Shown here piece after piece: positions 1 through 9,400 of a stretch of DNA of 15,129 bases. The notes below the pieces were generated by a model, which was given only the letters and a program-made list of their open reading frames with translations, was not told the origin of the DNA and did no database searches. Both the position numbers and the translations under genes were made by a program. This DNA comes from JAVVRI01 sp036654795. GTDB lineage: Bacteria > Bacteroidota > Bacteroidia > Bacteroidales > Tannerellaceae. The stretch lies in NCBI GenBank assembly GCA_036654795.1, contig JAVVRI010000076.1:1-15129 (forward strand), read 5' to 3'. How positions within the stretch are numbered: the stretch's first letter is position 1; the number at the start of each line of letters is the position of its first letter.

Positions 1-125
1 AACAGTACAAACAATATGATTTTTCAATTAAGTAAATAAATCACCTTTTAATTTGCCGATAGGCAACCAACGCTTCACTTTTGTATTTATTTTAAAGAAT
101 ATTACTTCTATATTAAAGAGAACGT

Positions 126-218
126 GCATAAGTCTGTGCTTGTAATGATCTGTAACCGTTGTCTAGCCCTTTACTGGAGCGACTTTGGGTGTGTACATAG
201 GTCTGTACGTAGGTCTGT
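126..218 (+). repeat. Three copies of a 12-base unit ending in GTCTGT
   Basis: Copies are gcataagtctgt (126-137), acataggtctgt (195-206) and acgtaggtctgt (207-218). The last two are adjacent and differ at one base in twelve. They could be binding sites or chance short repeats. No gene start lies close to them. Confidence 0.4.
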
Positions 219-376
219 CAAGTTCGGAAATGAAATGAAAGAGGGGCTAAAAAAGAAGAAACTGTAAGTAAAGGCCGATTTGAATAATTTTTAACAAACG
301 TGCTTTCCCTATTTATAGATGCTTTTCCTTAGATGGCATGTAAGGTTAGATTAATTCCGTTCAAGTCGCAAAAATT

Positions 377-434
377 ATGCCAAGAGCACTTCTGGTCAGC
401 GCGTTATAACGACCTTCCTCGAAGATCTTGGCAT
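377..434. repeat. Inverted-repeat structure of 58 bases
   Basis: The 9-base arms atgccaaga (377-385) and tcttggcat (426-434) are perfect inverted repeats. Inside them cttc (389-392) can pair with gaag (421-424), and ggtc (394-397) with gacc (411-414). The apical part contains the perfect palindrome cgttataacg (402-411). The nested pairing suggests a folded RNA or a recognition site for a DNA-binding protein or recombinase, but there is no covariation evidence. Confidence 0.4.
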
Positions 435-502
435 CGCTTAACCCTTGAGGATGGAGGTGTGAAACGTGGAATAATAATTCTAAGCACCCGTCCAAAGCCT
501 AG

Positions 503-520
503 GCGCAATGCGGATTGCGC
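503..520. repeat. Short hairpin, GCGCAAT arms
   Basis: A perfect 7-base stem (gcgcaat at 503-509, attgcgc at 514-520) encloses the 4-base loop gcgg. The following bases are A- and G-rich, not T-rich, so on the plus strand it does not look like an intrinsic terminator. It lies about 60 bases before the promoter of the first large gene. Confidence 0.4.
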
Positions 521-560
521 GAGAAAGAGAAAAAACGTTTATAATCAAATCGAAATTATA

Positions 561-590
561 TTTGTTTTATTTATTTTGTTATTATCTTTG
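561..590 (+). promoter_or_regulatory. Bacteroidetes-type promoter for the surface-protein genes
   Basis: TATCTTTG at 583-590 matches the Bacteroidetes -7 consensus TAnnTTTG exactly. A TTTG at 561-564 fits the -33 element with an 18-base spacer. The predicted transcript would begin near 597 and carry a leader of about 160 bases before the ATG at 757. The surrounding AT-rich sequence is typical of such promoters. The start site is inferred from consensus spacing only. Confidence 0.65.
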
Positions 591-636
591 TTTGTAAACT
601 GATGAAGAAGCTGATGGGAATAAAACCACTTTTTAG

Positions 637-666
637 ATTCATCAACTACAAACTAATTTGATGAAT
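637..666. repeat. Inverted repeat in the leader
   Basis: Arms attcatcaa (637-645) and ttgatgaat (658-666) are a perfect 9-base inverted repeat with a 12-base loop, about 40 bases after the predicted transcription start. It could be a leader hairpin that affects mRNA stability, or an operator for a dimeric repressor. The following bases (667-715) are C-rich; no known riboswitch class was recognised. Confidence 0.45.
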
Positions 667-756
667 GCCACGCCGTACCACCCCACCCGACTGTTACGAC
701 CCGGCATACCCCCTAGAATCAATTGAATTATTAGCAACATAATTAAATTTTACATT

Positions 757-3700
757 ATGATTAGAAAATTACTTATCACATTAACTGTCATTCTAGGAAC
801 AATAGGAGTTGGATGGGCTTTAGTCAAAGCCGCCGACACAGCCCTTGAACTAAGGACTACAACCGTGGCGAACATGCCAGAGATGCGGGCGGAAAGAGCT
901 ATTGTGGCAGATTGGAGTGGGTTTACAGAAAATGTAACAGCTACTGGGGATGTGTATACGATTACGACTCCTGGTCAATTAGCTTGGATAGCAGCACAAG
1001 TAAATCAGGAGCCCAGTAATAGTTTTACCGGACAAACCGTAAAATTAGGAGCTGATATAGACTTGGCTGGTCATAATTGGAATCCTATTGGAAAGGATAA
1101 AAAGCATCCTTTTTTAGGTACATTTGATGGGGGAAATAAATCAATTAAGAACATGATTGTAAATATTGATGTCCATGCTCAAGAAAATGTGTTTGCCTAT
1201 GGCGGACTGTTTGGTATTGTAAAAGGAGAAGCCGCTATCAAAGATGTTTCTATTGTTTCAGGAAGAGTAACTGTGAAAGCTGATAAAGAGGCTTACGCAG
1301 GGGCACTTATTGCTTTTACAATGGATGAGACAAATCCTTTTAAGGGTAATATCTCAAATTGCCATTCATCTATACCTGTATCCAGTGAAATAACAACAAC
1401 AACAACAGGATATAGCAATGCATTTGCCGGTGGGTTGGTTGGCAATTTGGGTAACGATGCAAAAGGTAATAATAGCACATATTTAGCGACCGTCACTAAT
1501 TGTTCAACATCCGGCTCTGTAACAGCAAAAGCAGGGCTTGTTGCTACAAATGGTGTGCTTGCCGGCGGAATTGCCGGACGCATGCAATCCTCAAACATAC
1601 TGAACTGCAACACAAGTGGTGCTATCATGTCTGAAGGAGGAAGTACGCCACATGCTGGCGGTCTTGTAGGGCATGTTTCATACACAAGTACTATAAAGAA
1701 TTGTTATTCCACATCAAATGTGTCATCTACATCGATGAATACAAGTGATGCATATTCTATTGTTGGAGGTATATCAGGTACGTTGTCGAAAGATTCAAAA
1801 GTGGAAAATTGCTACGCAACAGGAGCACTTTCAGCCGGATTGCCAGCAACCATTGGGATTTGGACCATTAGTCAAGTATGGGCGGGCGGTATTGTAGGAT
1901 ATACTATGAACACCGGAAGCGGAATAAGTAATTGTGCCGCATTGAATGCAAGCATAACCATTTCGGGAAATGCAGCTATTCAAGAGACTGCAAAATCCGC
2001 ATGTCGCATTTTAGGTCAAAATGATGGGCAAAGCTCTTTATCAGGCAACTTAGCCTATATAGGAACTACGGTTACAAAATGGGGAGTTATAATGCCTCCA
2101 GCAAGTACCGCCACCTCTACCGATGGAGCTACATTGAAACAGTCCGATTTAGCAACACTTTTCACAAGTAGCAATGGTTGGACGTCAACGGAGACTAATC
2201 TCCCTACTTTAACAAAGAATGGAACGCAGACTAATATCCCTTTGTCCGGTTATTCTTTTAATACAGCAAAGAATGGGGGTGAATTGGAGGCTTTGCTAGC
2301 AGATGCTTTAATAGGTGAAATAAAGCTGATAGCAGGTACATATACTGGCAACTTCATCATGAAAGATGGCGTAAATGTAACGGGGGCTGTCGATAATGCA
2401 GGCAAGCCTGCTTCTATATTGGATGGTGATGCTAAAGGGCGCGTACTGTCGTATGGAGCTGATTTAAAATATGACGGAACAAAAATAGCTGGAACTGCTT
2501 TCACAAAAGAAACAGCCATTTCCAACCTTGTTATTCGTAACGGTGCTACTGCAGATGGTGCATCCGGTGCAATGATCTGCGATAAGATCACTTTAACAAA
2601 TTGCGAGATTACAGGGAATAAGGCGCCTGCATCATCGACTTCTAAAGGTGGTGGCGTAATGTGCGACTATGGTGGCGTGATAGACAAGTGTATTATCCAC
2701 GACAATACGGCTACCGATGGTGGTGGTGGCGTTGTGCTGAATGGTGGCGGTCTTATTCGCAATAGCGATGTCTATGCTAATCATGCCGACAACGATCATT
2801 CCGGTGGTATCAACACACGTAAGGGTGGAACAATCGAGAATTGCAAGGTGTATGGTAACACAGCGAAAGGCCTTGCCGGTGTATCATTGAATGAAAACGC
2901 CAAGATGGTAAACACATTAGTGTATGGAAATATAACAGGAGCAACGACTACAGATGCTTATAAAAGTGCTGTAGGTATGGCTTCCTCTGCAACAATGCTT
3001 AACTGTACAGTTTGGGGTAACACTCATACTAACACTCAAACTGGTGGTCAAGCTGTATCTACTGCTGGCACAATTACCAACTGTATCATGGAAAGCCATA
3101 GCGGTACGGGTACTATTACCTATAGCGCATCCGGTAGCGAATTGACAACAGAAAAAACTGGCAATCTTTCTAAAGCCGATCCTAAGTTTACCGATGCTGC
3201 AAAGAACGACTATACGTTGCTACCGGCTTCTGCTTGTATCAATAAAGGTACGAATGAGGGGGTAACAGCAAAGACAGACCTTGCAGGCAATACACGTATC
3301 CAAGGGGGTACCGTAGATATGGGGGCTTACGAAAGTAATGCCGCGATCTTACCAAACAACGGCATTGTATATGTAACAGAAAAGGGTGACGGTTTAAATA
3401 ACGGTAACAGCCTTGCTAACGCAATCAGCCCAGCCTTGCTGGCATCAGCCATAGCAAACACAAATGTAACTACCTTGCAATTTGCAGCAGGCACTTACGC
3501 ATTGAGCGACACAATCGTTGTTGCTCGTGCAACGAAACTGACGTTTGCAGCTGCAAAGGGTGCCGATGGCAAGTATGCAACAGGTGTTACGTTGCAGCCT
3601 GCTACTGATTATGCCGGTCGTGCCATCCGTGTTGCCCAAGGCGCAAATCTGCAAATAGACGGACTTACGATTAGTGACTTTAAGACGGCCGCGAGCGGAT

Positions 3701-6318
3701 CAGGCATCTACAATGATGGTACGCTTGTGCTGAATGAGGTAACGATGAGTGGGAACGAATCGGATAAGGATAAAGTAGAACCGGTTTATGGTGCTGCTAT
3801 CTTTAACCGTGCTAACTTGACAGTGAACGGCGGAACGTTCTCGGCAAACAAAACTCCGAATTTGATCTATAACGATAGTGCACAACCCGGTGTACGTAGT
3901 TTGACAATAAAAGGTTGTCGCTTCTTCGGTAACACCGCTGAATATATGGTGTACTCAGAAGGTGTTTCCACAGAGATTGCTTTTTGTGTATTCGATGAAA
4001 ACAAGAGAACTGGAGCTTCTCCAGCTGGTAATTCCGGTTTGATAAAAGTAGGTAGAAGCGTCGCTTCAGGCACAGACTTCCCTGTTACAAACACTCCTGC
4101 TGTTTTAACAAGCAACACCTTTATCAGTGCTGGTGCAACAACTGGTACACACAATCCTGCCGTACTGAACGACAACGGAAACATTACGCTTACAAAGAAT
4201 ATCTTTGTAAATGCGAGCAAGGATTGGGTCGCATTAGCTAACACAACGACAGGTACAGATATTGCCCGTACTTGGAGAGGTGCGATGAATGTGTTTGGCA
4301 AGGTAGATGATCCAATCAAGACAAGTTTTAGTAATGTAACAAACAAGAATGTTTTTGATAAGACAATTGCGAATGTTGCCTTTGAAGGTCAGGCAAGTAA
4401 AAAGTACAATTTAGGTAGCGGCTCTGTTGCTATCATTGGTACCGACTATGCCGGTGCATTCGCTCCATTAGCTGGTGGCGAAGTTGTTGCAACAGGCACA
4501 ATCTATTTGAGCGCCAATGGTGCAGGGACGAAGGATGGTTCTTCTGAAGCAAATGCTGCTCCTCTAACGAAGTTCAAAACCGCAGCAGATAAAACAGCGG
4601 TTACGAAGATTATTCTGATGGAGAACATTACATTGACTTCAGAACTTGCAATTGCGAGAACAAGTGGCTCTTTGACAATCGAAGCAGCAAAGCCGGAAAT
4701 CACAGTAACAGCAGCAGCCGGTCAGTCTGCATTCACTATCTCGAAGGAGAGCATGGTTACGATGAAGGGTTTCACTATTGCAGGTGCTATCAAGTCTGAT
4801 GGTCAGTTGACTTTGACTGACTGTACGTTCGATGGTAATTATGCAAGTGAAGTGATCACTTTGGGTGGCGCATCTTCTTCTATTGAGAGATGTATCTTTA
4901 AAGGTACTTCTAATAATAGTAGTACAAGCATTATTAGTATTACAGGCGCAGGTGCACGCATTACAAACTCATTGTTCTATGGCTTTGGTGCACGCAGCTT
5001 AGCTACACTTGGTGCAGATGCCACTTTGACAAACAACACCTTTGTAACAGAAGGCGATGTTAATGCGATTGTTGTCACAGCAGGAACGGCTACGGTTGAT
5101 AATAATATCTTGATAAAAGGTACTGGTGACAAAGCTACAATCTCTGGAAAAGCGACAGTCAAGAACAATGCAATGATTGACGACTATACAGGAGGAACGA
5201 ATAATGTAAAGGTAACAGATCTTGATCCTGTAGGCTTTGTAAATACAACTACTCCTGACTACCGCTTACTTTCAACCTCTCCTTGTGTTGACAAGGGCGC
5301 TGGTGTAAGTGCATCTCTCGACTTAGCAGGTAATACTCGTGTGCAAGGTGGCATTCCGGATATGGGTGCTTACGAAGTAGCTCAGATCACGGGTACACAG
5401 ACTTGGAACACGAAGGAGTATCAAAACCAATCTGTCATCGTGAGAAAGGGTGGTAAGTTGACACTGACAAAGAATGGTACAGAGTTTACCGCTATTGCCG
5501 ACATAACTGTGGAAGACGGTGGACAGGTGTTTACAGGAACTGATGCTGTTACAACAATCGGTCTGTCTCATATCCATACATTTGCTGCTCCGGGCGTTTG
5601 GGAAGCTGTTAGCTTACCGTTCGGTGATGGAACATCAGCATATCCTATGACAAGTAAGAATGGGGGGTTGACTAGTAGTAATGATAAAGGTCAGACAAAG
5701 GGTACTTGGGCTGCTACAGTAGTGCAAAATAATGCAACAGCTCCCGGCACTCCCGCTTACTTTACAGCTGATGGAGCTATTTACGCAGGAACAGGGCATA
5801 TCCTTGCTGCAGCATCTACTGCACCAACGGGCACTGTTACGGATACATTGAGTGTTTCCTTTAGCGTAGCAACTGCCATGACTGAAACTGCTGCACAAAT
5901 AGCAGAAGAAGGTAAAGATAACTTCTGTTTCTTTGTGAACCCGACCCTCCACGAGATCACCCTAACCGGTTATGCTTATATTCTGGAAGCAAAGGGCAAA
6001 ACGTTTGAACGCGTATTTGCTCCGACTATCAAACCGTTCGGTTGCTACATCGTAACAAAAGCTAGTTTTACGCTTAAGTCCTTTGCTTTGCGTACGGATG
6101 TGGTGACGGGGAATGAGTCGATTAAAGCGACTGAGGGATACTTTGCTTATGGCATAAAGGGCAAGGTTGTGATTGACTCTGCTGAGCCTGTACAGGTTTC
6201 GATTGTGAACTTGGCGGGAGCAATGATCTATAATGCACGCGTAGAGGGAGGTCAGACAATGATAGACCTGCCTGCCGGCGTATATATCGTCAACGGAGTA
6301 AGCACAATTGTTCGCTAA
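757..6318 (+). CDS. Giant secreted beta-helix protein with GLUG repeats and C-terminal sorting-type domain
   Basis: A predicted cell-surface protein of 1853 residues; substrate or partner unknown. Residues 1-25 form a signal peptide (KLL start, hydrophobic core, likely cut after VKA), with no lipobox. Residues 50-430 contain six GLUG-type motifs (148, 224, 269, 300, 336, 376), as in adhesins. Three right-handed beta-helix modules follow: about 495-860, 870-1240 and 1248-1541. The second and third open with IVYVTEKGDG and TIYLSANGAG. The first and third close with DLAGNTR(I/V)QGG and DMGAYE, as in choice-of-anchor Q proteins. Residues 1600-1780 are a pre-terminal domain (WEAVSLPFGDG). Residues 1785-1853 form a beta-rich end domain with IVNLAGAMIY and LPAGVYIV, like type IX secretion or DUF6383-type tails. 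Asn-Cys pairs recur along the helix rungs. ATG 757 is chosen because the signal peptide starts there. The 5' third looks more AT-rich than the rest. Family-level call is firm; function is not. Confidence 0.85.
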   Translation: MIRKLLITLTVILGTIGVGWALVKAADTALELRTTTVANMPEMRAERAIVADWSGFTENVTATGDVYTITTPGQLAWIAAQVNQEPSNSFTGQTVKLGADIDLAGHNWNPIGKDKKHPFLGTFDGGNKSIKNMIVNIDVHAQENVFAYGGLFGIVKGEAAIKDVSIVSGRVTVKADKEAYAGALIAFTMDETNPFKGNISNCHSSIPVSSEITTTTTGYSNAFAGGLVGNLGNDAKGNNSTYLATVTNCSTSGSVTAKAGLVATNGVLAGGIAGRMQSSNILNCNTSGAIMSEGGSTPHAGGLVGHVSYTSTIKNCYSTSNVSSTSMNTSDAYSIVGGISGTLSKDSKVENCYATGALSAGLPATIGIWTISQVWAGGIVGYTMNTGSGISNCAALNASITISGNAAIQETAKSACRILGQNDGQSSLSGNLAYIGTTVTKWGVIMPPASTATSTDGATLKQSDLATLFTSSNGWTSTETNLPTLTKNGTQTNIPLSGYSFNTAKNGGELEALLADALIGEIKLIAGTYTGNFIMKDGVNVTGAVDNAGKPASILDGDAKGRVLSYGADLKYDGTKIAGTAFTKETAISNLVIRNGATADGASGAMICDKITLTNCEITGNKAPASSTSKGGGVMCDYGGVIDKCIIHDNTATDGGGGVVLNGGGLIRNSDVYANHADNDHSGGINTRKGGTIENCKVYGNTAKGLAGVSLNENAKMVNTLVYGNITGATTTDAYKSAVGMASSATMLNCTVWGNTHTNTQTGGQAVSTAGTITNCIMESHSGTGTITYSASGSELTTEKTGNLSKADPKFTDAAKNDYTLLPASACINKGTNEGVTAKTDLAGNTRIQGGTVDMGAYESNAAILPNNGIVYVTEKGDGLNNGNSLANAISPALLASAIANTNVTTLQFAAGTYALSDTIVVARATKLTFAAAKGADGKYATGVTLQPATDYAGRAIRVAQGANLQIDGLTISDFKTAASGSGIYNDGTLVLNEVTMSGNESDKDKVEPVYGAAIFNRANLTVNGGTFSANKTPNLIYNDSAQPGVRSLTIKGCRFFGNTAEYMVYSEGVSTEIAFCVFDENKRTGASPAGNSGLIKVGRSVASGTDFPVTNTPAVLTSNTFISAGATTGTHNPAVLNDNGNITLTKNIFVNASKDWVALANTTTGTDIARTWRGAMNVFGKVDDPIKTSFSNVTNKNVFDKTIANVAFEGQASKKYNLGSGSVAIIGTDYAGAFAPLAGGEVVATGTIYLSANGAGTKDGSSEANAAPLTKFKTAADKTAVTKIILMENITLTSELAIARTSGSLTIEAAKPEITVTAAAGQSAFTISKESMVTMKGFTIAGAIKSDGQLTLTDCTFDGNYASEVITLGGASSSIERCIFKGTSNNSSTSIISITGAGARITNSLFYGFGARSLATLGADATLTNNTFVTEGDVNAIVVTAGTATVDNNILIKGTGDKATISGKATVKNNAMIDDYTGGTNNVKVTDLDPVGFVNTTTPDYRLLSTSPCVDKGAGVSASLDLAGNTRVQGGIPDMGAYEVAQITGTQTWNTKEYQNQSVIVRKGGKLTLTKNGTEFTAIADITVEDGGQVFTGTDAVTTIGLSHIHTFAAPGVWEAVSLPFGDGTSAYPMTSKNGGLTSSNDKGQTKGTWAATVVQNNATAPGTPAYFTADGAIYAGTGHILAAASTAPTGTVTDTLSVSFSVATAMTETAAQIAEEGKDNFCFFVNPTLHEITLTGYAYILEAKGKTFERVFAPTIKPFGCYIVTKASFTLKSFALRTDVVTGNESIKATEGYFAYGIKGKVVIDSAEPVQVSIVNLAGAMIYNARVEGGQTMIDLPAGVYIVNGVSTIVR

Positions 6319-6338
6319 TAGTAATTTGCAGATAGCAG

Positions 6339-6379
6339 TGATTGGGCGGGGGGAAGCACCCCTCCCCCCCATCCCATCA
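6339..6379 (+). other. GC-rich intergenic stem-loop
   Basis: TGAT (6339-6342), GGG (6344-6346) and GGGGGG (6348-6353) can pair with CCCCCC (6365-6370), CCC (6373-6375) and ATCA (6376-6379), with small mismatches between the blocks. There is no T-run after the stem, so it is not a standard intrinsic terminator. No TAnnTTTG promoter is seen in the 104-base gap. The stem may protect the 3' end of the first message or lower expression of the second gene in a shared transcript. Confidence 0.5.
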
Positions 6380-6422
6380 CCCGCTCTCAGCATCAACACA
6401 AATCATATAATACAAATAGAAT

Positions 6423-9400
6423 ATGAAAAAGATAATAACAGCATTAATCGTAGCCCTGGGGCTCAGCGGATCCATCCAAGCCCAAGAGCTTAGAACAGAT
6501 ATCCCCCCCTTCCCAACTGTGAAGACACAGATCAGCTTCACTCAGAAAGGTGAGGGCGAAGTAGAAATAACAAATGGCAACAAAGCAACCCTTGCAACAG
6601 GCAGTAATACTCTTGTCGACTATGGCGTATCCCAAACCTTTACCCTTACACCTGCCAAAGGAAATAAGGTAAAGTCGCTGGTGATAAATGGAGAGGCTAA
6701 AACGCTTACTAATGGTACAGTGGCAGACAAACTGTTGCCTAAAACCTTTACTCAAACAGATGGTTTCAAAGAACCAGCCGCCTTGGTCGCTACTTTCGTA
6801 GAGAAAGAGACCATACAAGTAATGGTGTCGAACACGACACAGACAGAAGGCAATACTGGCGATATAGTAGTAACGACGGTGCCAGCTACAATACCTAATC
6901 CAGCTTTAACAATTACATATCCAAATGGAAAATTGCCTACAGCTGCCGGCACTTACATCGTAAAGATCACACGTGATGAAGACGCAGAGTATAAAGCAGT
7001 AAGTGAAACAGCAACGCTGACGATCAATGCGAAGAAGAATGTAGACATTACAACAACTCTTCTTTCTGCTTCCGGCATTCTGCAAGGACAACCGCTTTCG
7101 GCTTCTATCCTTACGGGGGGTGTAGCAAACTATACGGAAACTGCAGGTGGTACTCCCGTTGTTGTTCCCGGCACCTTTACTTGGGAAAAGCCAAGCCTAA
7201 TAGCCAGCGAAAGCGGAGCGGATAAGAGCTTCAACGTCCTCTTTACCCCTACGCAAAGCGACGTCTACAACAGCCAGTTAGTGCCTGTAAAAGTAGCTGT
7301 CACAGCCGTATACACCGTAACCACCAGCGTAACCGGCCCACAAGGCTGCGGTAGCATCCTAATAGAAAACGCTACCATGGACAATCGCTATGTTACCGGA
7401 ACGACACTAACGGTAAAAGCCATCCCGAATGCAGGATATAAACTGACAAGCTTAAACGGAATAAATCAGACAAATATGTTTGAGAGCACAACAAAAGAAG
7501 TACCAGTTTCAGCTGATGCCGTAATCAACGCCACCTTCGAGAAACGTAGCCGCGTGGTTAACTTCAGTTCTTCGAATGGAGGGACTCTAACCGTACTGAA
7601 TGGCACAACCGAGATCGCAAGCGGAACCGCCATCGACCTAGGCACAGAGCTTACCGTATTGGCCAAACCAACGGCTGGATACGCACTGAACGAGTTGTAT
7701 TATGAAGATAATGGAGTACAGGCCACACCAAGAACTTTAACCGGTACGACCCTGACCGTTCTTCCTCAGGCAGGAGATGTTGCTATTAATTTGACTGCTT
7801 CGTTTGTTCTAAAGCAGAGTAATTACTACACGATCCAGTTGGACAAAGCAATGGTTAACGGGACAGTGAAAGTCATTAACGGTGGCGCAATAAGCCCTGT
7901 TGGTACTCAGATTAAACAAGGTACGAAGGTAACGATTGAAGCCGTAGCAAATACAGGTTATGCCTTTAAGGAGATGAGTATTAACGGCAACGTCATAACT
8001 ACTCAGCGTACCGATATTGCGATTGACAAAGACCAAACGATTCTTGCTACATTCGAAAAACAAACTTACGAGATAAAACAGATTTGTGCGGATGATGTTA
8101 CGCTTACAATCAATGGAGCAAGCGATCCTAAGAAAGTTCCTTATGGCACCGAACTGACAATTACTGCCACAGAGCGCACCCCTGACAGCCATAAGATGAC
8201 CGCCCTGATGGTGGACAACCAGACTGTAGGCATCGACCCACAAAGCAACACGTATAAGGTAACAGTAAAAGCCCCGATGCGTATTGATGCACAATCCGTA
8301 GCGCTGACACAGCTGTCAATAACTAAAAAGGAAAAGACTTTCGTTTACAACACAGCCGCTCAAAGCTTCGAAGTAGCTGCCAACGTGGCCAACGTGGCGG
8401 GTTACAAACTAACCTATGAGAAGAAGGGTACAACTACAGCTACAGCTACAGCTACAGAAGCCGGCACTTACAATGTATACGTTGAACGAGCTGCTGACGA
8501 TGTATTTGCCATACTGCCCAAAACTCTTTGCGGTACGTTAATCATCAAAAAGGCAGACGTCGCTATTCTGGAAGAACCGACGTATGTAACCAGCGGTAGT
8601 ACCCCAACGGGTGGTAAAGCTACTGTAGAAGGTAAATTTACTCAGGGCAACATCGCTGATGGTTTTTGCGCGGTTACCTTTACTCCGACAAATGCTGATA
8701 ATTACAATACGGCAACTTGTATGATTCCCACTGACCCAAGTCATGCAAAGTCAACGCTTACTTTTACCGGACTTAAATCAATGCTAAGAGCTGCTTTTAT
8801 TCCGGAAACGAATGGTTCGTTCGGAGTGTATAATGGTAGCAGCCTAATAACAGACAGCAAAGCTTGGCAAGGAGTAACAATCACATTGAATCCTATACCT
8901 CAAGATGGTTATTACTTTATTGGCTGGGACAAGGTGGATATAACTGTGACTAATGGTTCTGTAGTCAATCGTGAGGGACAAATAAAGATTGATGCAGCAG
9001 CAACAACAAAAGCAACAGAAGCAACAACAACAATTGCGTTAACACCGAAAAGCCCTGCCACCACCCTATTTGCTGCGAAGGAAACACCTACACCAAGCAT
9101 AAGCTCTCAAAGCGTACCCTACGATGGAGAAGCGCATTTTGTAACTCCGGGAAAAGGTTGGAACGTAACATACAAGCAAAACGCGGTGGAAGTCACTGCT
9201 CCTCAAAACGCCGGTGATTATGAAATTTGGTTGCAACGCGAACAAACAGAGAGCGAGAAAGCTTATTCTTCAGCAAAATCTGAAGCAACGCTGACGATTA
9301 GTAAAGCAACTGTCAATCTTACAGCACCTACAGCATCCGAAGTACAAGCAGGCGACAAACTGATGAGTTCCATATTATCAGGTGGGGCAGCCACTTATGG

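Larger units (their letters stand above)
1..560. other. Region without a supported gene
   Basis: All six frames near the left edge close quickly, so no gene appears to enter the window from the left. The only plus-strand reading frame of note (333-602, 89 codons) is rich in Arg and Lys, ends in a hydrophobic stretch encoded by the AT-rich promoter region, and resembles no family I know; it also runs through two inverted repeats and the promoter. I treat the stretch as non-coding. It holds three diverged copies of a 12-base repeat (126-218), a 58-base inverted-repeat structure (377-434) and a short hairpin (503-520). It may be a spacer or a decayed element. Confidence 0.5.

Noticed and set aside
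53..66. Small hairpin ttgcc-gata-ggcaa as a terminator
   Set aside because: Only five base pairs and no T-run on either strand.
333..602. Plus-strand frame of 89 codons before the first surface gene
   Set aside because: It resembles no known family, crosses two inverted repeats and runs through the predicted promoter; its hydrophobic tail is simply the AT-rich promoter DNA read in frame.
561..666. Phase-variable invertible promoter
   Set aside because: No matching pair of inverted repeats flanks the promoter; the repeats found lie wholly on one side of it, and no recombinase gene is in the window.
3867..4346. Minus-strand frame of 159 codons inside the first surface gene
   Set aside because: Shadow of the beta-helix coding strand; low-complexity Val/Ala/Leu product with no domain.
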